Of a DNA stretch of 14,946 nt, positions 13,556 to 14,946 are shown in pieces. Location of the stretch: positions 1-14,946 of the forward strand of contig CAKSJU010000050.1 in assembly GCA_934463455.1 (NCBI GenBank). The letters are read 5' to 3'. A model generated the notes under the pieces. That model was not told where the DNA came from, did no database searches, and worked only from the letters and a program-made list of their open reading frames with translations. Position numbers and translations under genes: made by a program. Position 1 is the stretch's first letter. Every line of letters begins with the position of its first letter. Source of the DNA: an uncultured Clostridia bacterium. Lineage in GTDB: Bacteria; Bacillota; Clostridia; UBA1381.

Positions 13556-13586
13556 AAATGTCTTAAAATAAAAATGAAATGTCTTA
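13556..13586 (+). promoter_or_regulatory. AraC-type operator: direct repeat with 21-bp period
   Basis: AAATGTCTTA occurs at 13556-13565 and again at 13577-13586, identical and in the same orientation, exactly 21 bp (two helical turns) apart. The pair lies between the two divergent promoters. The downstream copy ends 8 bp before the -35 box of the aldolase gene. The other lies 2 bp from the -35 box of the AraC gene. This is the geometry of AraC-family activator sites that also autorepress. Confidence 0.65.
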
Positions 13587-13594
13587 TTTACGGA

Positions 13595-13623
13595 TTGACG
13601 TATATATGTCGATATATTACAAT
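13595..13623 (+). promoter_or_regulatory. Promoter of the HpcH/HpaI aldolase gene
   Basis: TTGACG (13595-13600), a 17-bp spacer and TACAAT (13618-13623) form a strong sigma-A promoter about 27 bases before the start codon. Confidence 0.8.
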
Positions 13624-13649
13624 TACATTATTGTAGGAGGTGAGAATTT

Positions 13650-14420
13650 ATGTTAAAGGAAAAAATCAACAGAATGGAAAAAACAATTGGAATGTATGTG
13701 CAGCTTTCAGATATCAGCATATCCAAAATTGCCGGCTTGGCGGGATATGATTTTGTATGGGTGGATAATGAGCATAGTTATATGACGACAGAAACACTTC
13801 TTGGACATATTATGGCATTAAATTCTGTAAGCGCTTCGACTGTCGTACGTGTTCCTCAGGATAATTTGACCGCGGTAAAGCATGTTTTGGAAATGGGAGT
13901 TGACGGCATTATTTTTCCGATGATAAAAACTGCGGAGGAAGCAAATCGTCTGATTGAGGCAACTCTTTATCCGCCGCTTGGTACAAGAGGCTTCGGCCCG
14001 ATGAATGCAAATAATTATGGTTTTAAGAATGCAATGAATTATTGCCGGGAAAGTAATCGGAATTTATGCCGATTTATCCAGCTTGAGAATAAAGAAGCAA
14101 TAGAAAATCTGGAACAAATCATACAAAACCCGTATATAGACGGATATATTTTCGGACCGAACGACCTTTCAGGCTCGTATAACATGTTGGGAGATGTTTT
14201 TTCGGAAAAAATAACGGATATTATTACTGATGCAATAGATTTTTTGCATAAAAATAAAAAGTATGTCGGAATTGCATCAGGAGGGTATTCGGAGGAAATT
14301 TTGCGGCATTGGAGTGATTTGGGTGCGGATATGCTTATAGGTGGCGCGGATTTTGATTTTCTCCGCGACAGCGCTTTGAAAAACAGAAAAAACTTAGAGA
14401 AAATTCATAAGATAAAATAA
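13650..14420 (+). CDS. HpcH/HpaI-family class II 2-keto-acid aldolase
   Basis: This 256-residue metal-dependent aldolase belongs to the family that cleaves 2-keto-3-deoxy sugar acids to pyruvate and an aldehyde (2-keto-3-deoxy-L-rhamnonate, 2-keto-3-deoxyglucarate or 4-hydroxy-2-oxoheptanedioate). The TIM-barrel motifs are present: WVDNEHSYM with Glu41 and the base His42, VVRVP with Arg67, YPPLGTRGFGP (107-117), and the metal ligands Glu146 (QLENKEA) and Asp172 (GPNDLSGS). The ATG at 13650 follows TAGGAGGTGA. If it acts on keto-deoxy-rhamnonate or -fuconate it would release lactaldehyde, the proposed substrate of the nearby BMC enzymes. That link is inference. Confidence 0.88.
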   Translation: MLKEKINRMEKTIGMYVQLSDISISKIAGLAGYDFVWVDNEHSYMTTETLLGHIMALNSVSASTVVRVPQDNLTAVKHVLEMGVDGIIFPMIKTAEEANRLIEATLYPPLGTRGFGPMNANNYGFKNAMNYCRESNRNLCRFIQLENKEAIENLEQIIQNPYIDGYIFGPNDLSGSYNMLGDVFSEKITDIITDAIDFLHKNKKYVGIASGGYSEEILRHWSDLGADMLIGGADFDFLRDSALKNRKNLEKIHKIK

Positions 14421-14480
14421 ACCGAATATAATACTTTTTACTATGAGAGTTTGGTCTCCTTTTTTTGTTTTCGGGGCTTG

Positions 14481-14535
14481 CGGTAATTATACCGTACGGA
14501 GTTTGAGCTCTCAAATTTTGTTTAATTTAACAAAA
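14481..14535. repeat. Three short palindromes in tandem
   Basis: CGGTAATTATACCG (14481-14494), TTTGAGCTCTCAAA (14502-14515) and TTTTGTT/AACAAAA (14516-14522 with 14529-14535) are consecutive inverted repeats in the gene-free stretch between the aldolase and the RNase P gene. An open frame that crosses this stretch has no recognisable protein features. The role of the palindromes is unknown. Confidence 0.4.
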
Positions 14536-14580
14536 CGTAATGCCTGTATCTGTTTTGGAATAAGAGAGTTTGATAGTTTT

Positions 14581-14634
14581 AAAAATAAAGCGGTTACGAA
14601 AAAAATTATTTTAGTCGTAGCCGCTTTATTTTTT
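14581..14634. terminator. Bidirectional terminator between aldolase gene and rnpB
   Basis: AAATAAAGCGGTTACG (ending at 14598) pairs with CGTAGCCGCTTTATTT (from 14616), interrupted only by one T-G wobble. T runs follow on the plus strand (14629-14634), and a matching A run lies at 14581-14585. It can end both the aldolase transcript and the convergent RNase P RNA. Confidence 0.88.
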
Positions 14635-14640
14635 AATTTT

Positions 14641-14946
14641 TTATGAGCAAATCTGTAAGCCGGGTTCTGTATCAGACGGTTATCTATCTGTGACGCACAA
14701 TTACTCATGCGTTCATGCCGACGGTCGGGAACTGCCGAGCAAGCTTAATTTCCCTGTCGTGCGTTGCTTCGGGTGGGGTTTACACGGGAATTCGGTTACC
14801 GTCATCCCTGTGCGCTCTTACCGCACATTTCCACACTTACCCGAAATATCGGGCGTTTATTTTCTGTTGCACTGTCCTTGGAGTCGCCTCCACCGGGCGT
14901 TACCCGGCACCCTGCTCTGTGAAGCCCGGACTTTCCTCATGCCTTT
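14641..14946 (-). ncRNA. rnpB: RNase P RNA (class A), 5' end beyond the window
   Basis: On the minus strand the RNA contains the universal GAGGAAAGTCCGGGC (complement of 14924-14938) and, near its 3' end, AACCCGGCTTA (complement of 14656-14666), the two halves of the P4 region. GGTAAGAGCGCAC and the paired CCGGGTAACGCCCGG are also present. The order and GGTAAGAG segment fit bacterial class A. About 306 bases are visible, and the first several dozen, including the 5' side of P1, lie past the edge. It is the catalytic RNA that matures tRNA 5' ends. Confidence 0.93.

Noticed and set aside
13826..13839. cre-like sequence TGTAAGCGCTTCGA in the HpcH/HpaI aldolase gene
   Set aside because: It matches the catabolite-repression consensus at most positions but lies well inside the coding region and fails in the 3' half. 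Chance cannot be excluded.
14443..14708. Small open frames on both strands between the aldolase gene and rnpB
   Set aside because: They overlap the terminator, the palindromes or the RNase P RNA, lack ribosome sites and have no protein-like features.
1..14946. CRISPR array, tRNA genes, phage genes or transposase genes
   Set aside because: I saw no regularly spaced repeats, cloverleaf-type tRNA sequences or transposase/phage motifs in any frame. The only mobile-element hint is the palindrome at 11733-11812.

Overview
The window holds a bacterial microcompartment (BMC) operon of the fucose/rhamnose-aldolase type, flanked by two AraC-regulated metabolic modules and ending in the RNase P RNA gene. 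The AT-rich DNA, strong AGGAGG-type ribosome binding sites, sigma-A promoters with 17-bp spacers, Pdu-like gene content and an RNase P RNA that looks like class A (not the Bacillus class B) point to a Clostridia-type anaerobe, perhaps a gut or plant-polysaccharide degrader. The species cannot be named from the sequence.

Layout. (1) 6-1639: an AraC regulator (minus) divergent from an SDR-family oxidoreductase (plus), closed by a 21-bp-stem terminator. (2) 1904-11718: one long plus-strand operon from a near-consensus promoter (TTTACA-N17-TATAAT). In order it encodes a class II sugar-phosphate aldolase, PduO (cobalamin adenosyltransferase plus a GlcG/HbpS-like domain), a CoA-acylating aldehyde dehydrogenase (PduP type), a medium-chain alcohol dehydrogenase, four BMC-H shell proteins, PduL phosphotransacylase, one BMC-P (EutN) vertex protein, PduS, PduT and a DeoR-type repressor. 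Three intercistronic stem-loops without U-tracts divide it. (3) 11733-11812: a nested palindrome between convergent genes, probably a two-way terminator. (4) 11837-13503 (minus): a small sialidase-fold protein and a second AraC regulator. (5) 13650-14420 (plus): an HpcH/HpaI-type aldolase divergent from that regulator. (6) 14641-14946 (minus): RNase P RNA, 5' end cut by the window edge.

How it may work (inference). The aldolase splits fuculose-1-phosphate or rhamnulose-1-phosphate into DHAP and L-lactaldehyde. Lactaldehyde, or propionaldehyde if 1,2-propanediol is dehydrated, is oxidised by the aldehyde dehydrogenase to acyl-CoA, which PduL converts to acyl-phosphate. The alcohol dehydrogenase reduces a second aldehyde and recycles NAD+. 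Aldolase, aldehyde dehydrogenase, alcohol dehydrogenase and PduL all carry helices resembling encapsulation peptides. PduS and PduT form the Fe-S electron route across the shell. No diol dehydratase (B12 or glycyl radical), sugar kinase, isomerase or acyl kinase is in the window, so either these lie elsewhere or the compartment runs as a lactaldehyde dismutase.

Most notable: an orphan PduO and no signature dehydratase; a BMC-H with a roughly 9-residue insertion at the pore; a BMC-H with an Arg-bearing pore loop and a Lys-rich histone-like tail; a Cys-rich linker in the aldolase; an alcohol dehydrogenase without the structural-zinc cysteines; and a 21-bp-spaced direct repeat between two strong divergent promoters at the HpcH/HpaI gene.
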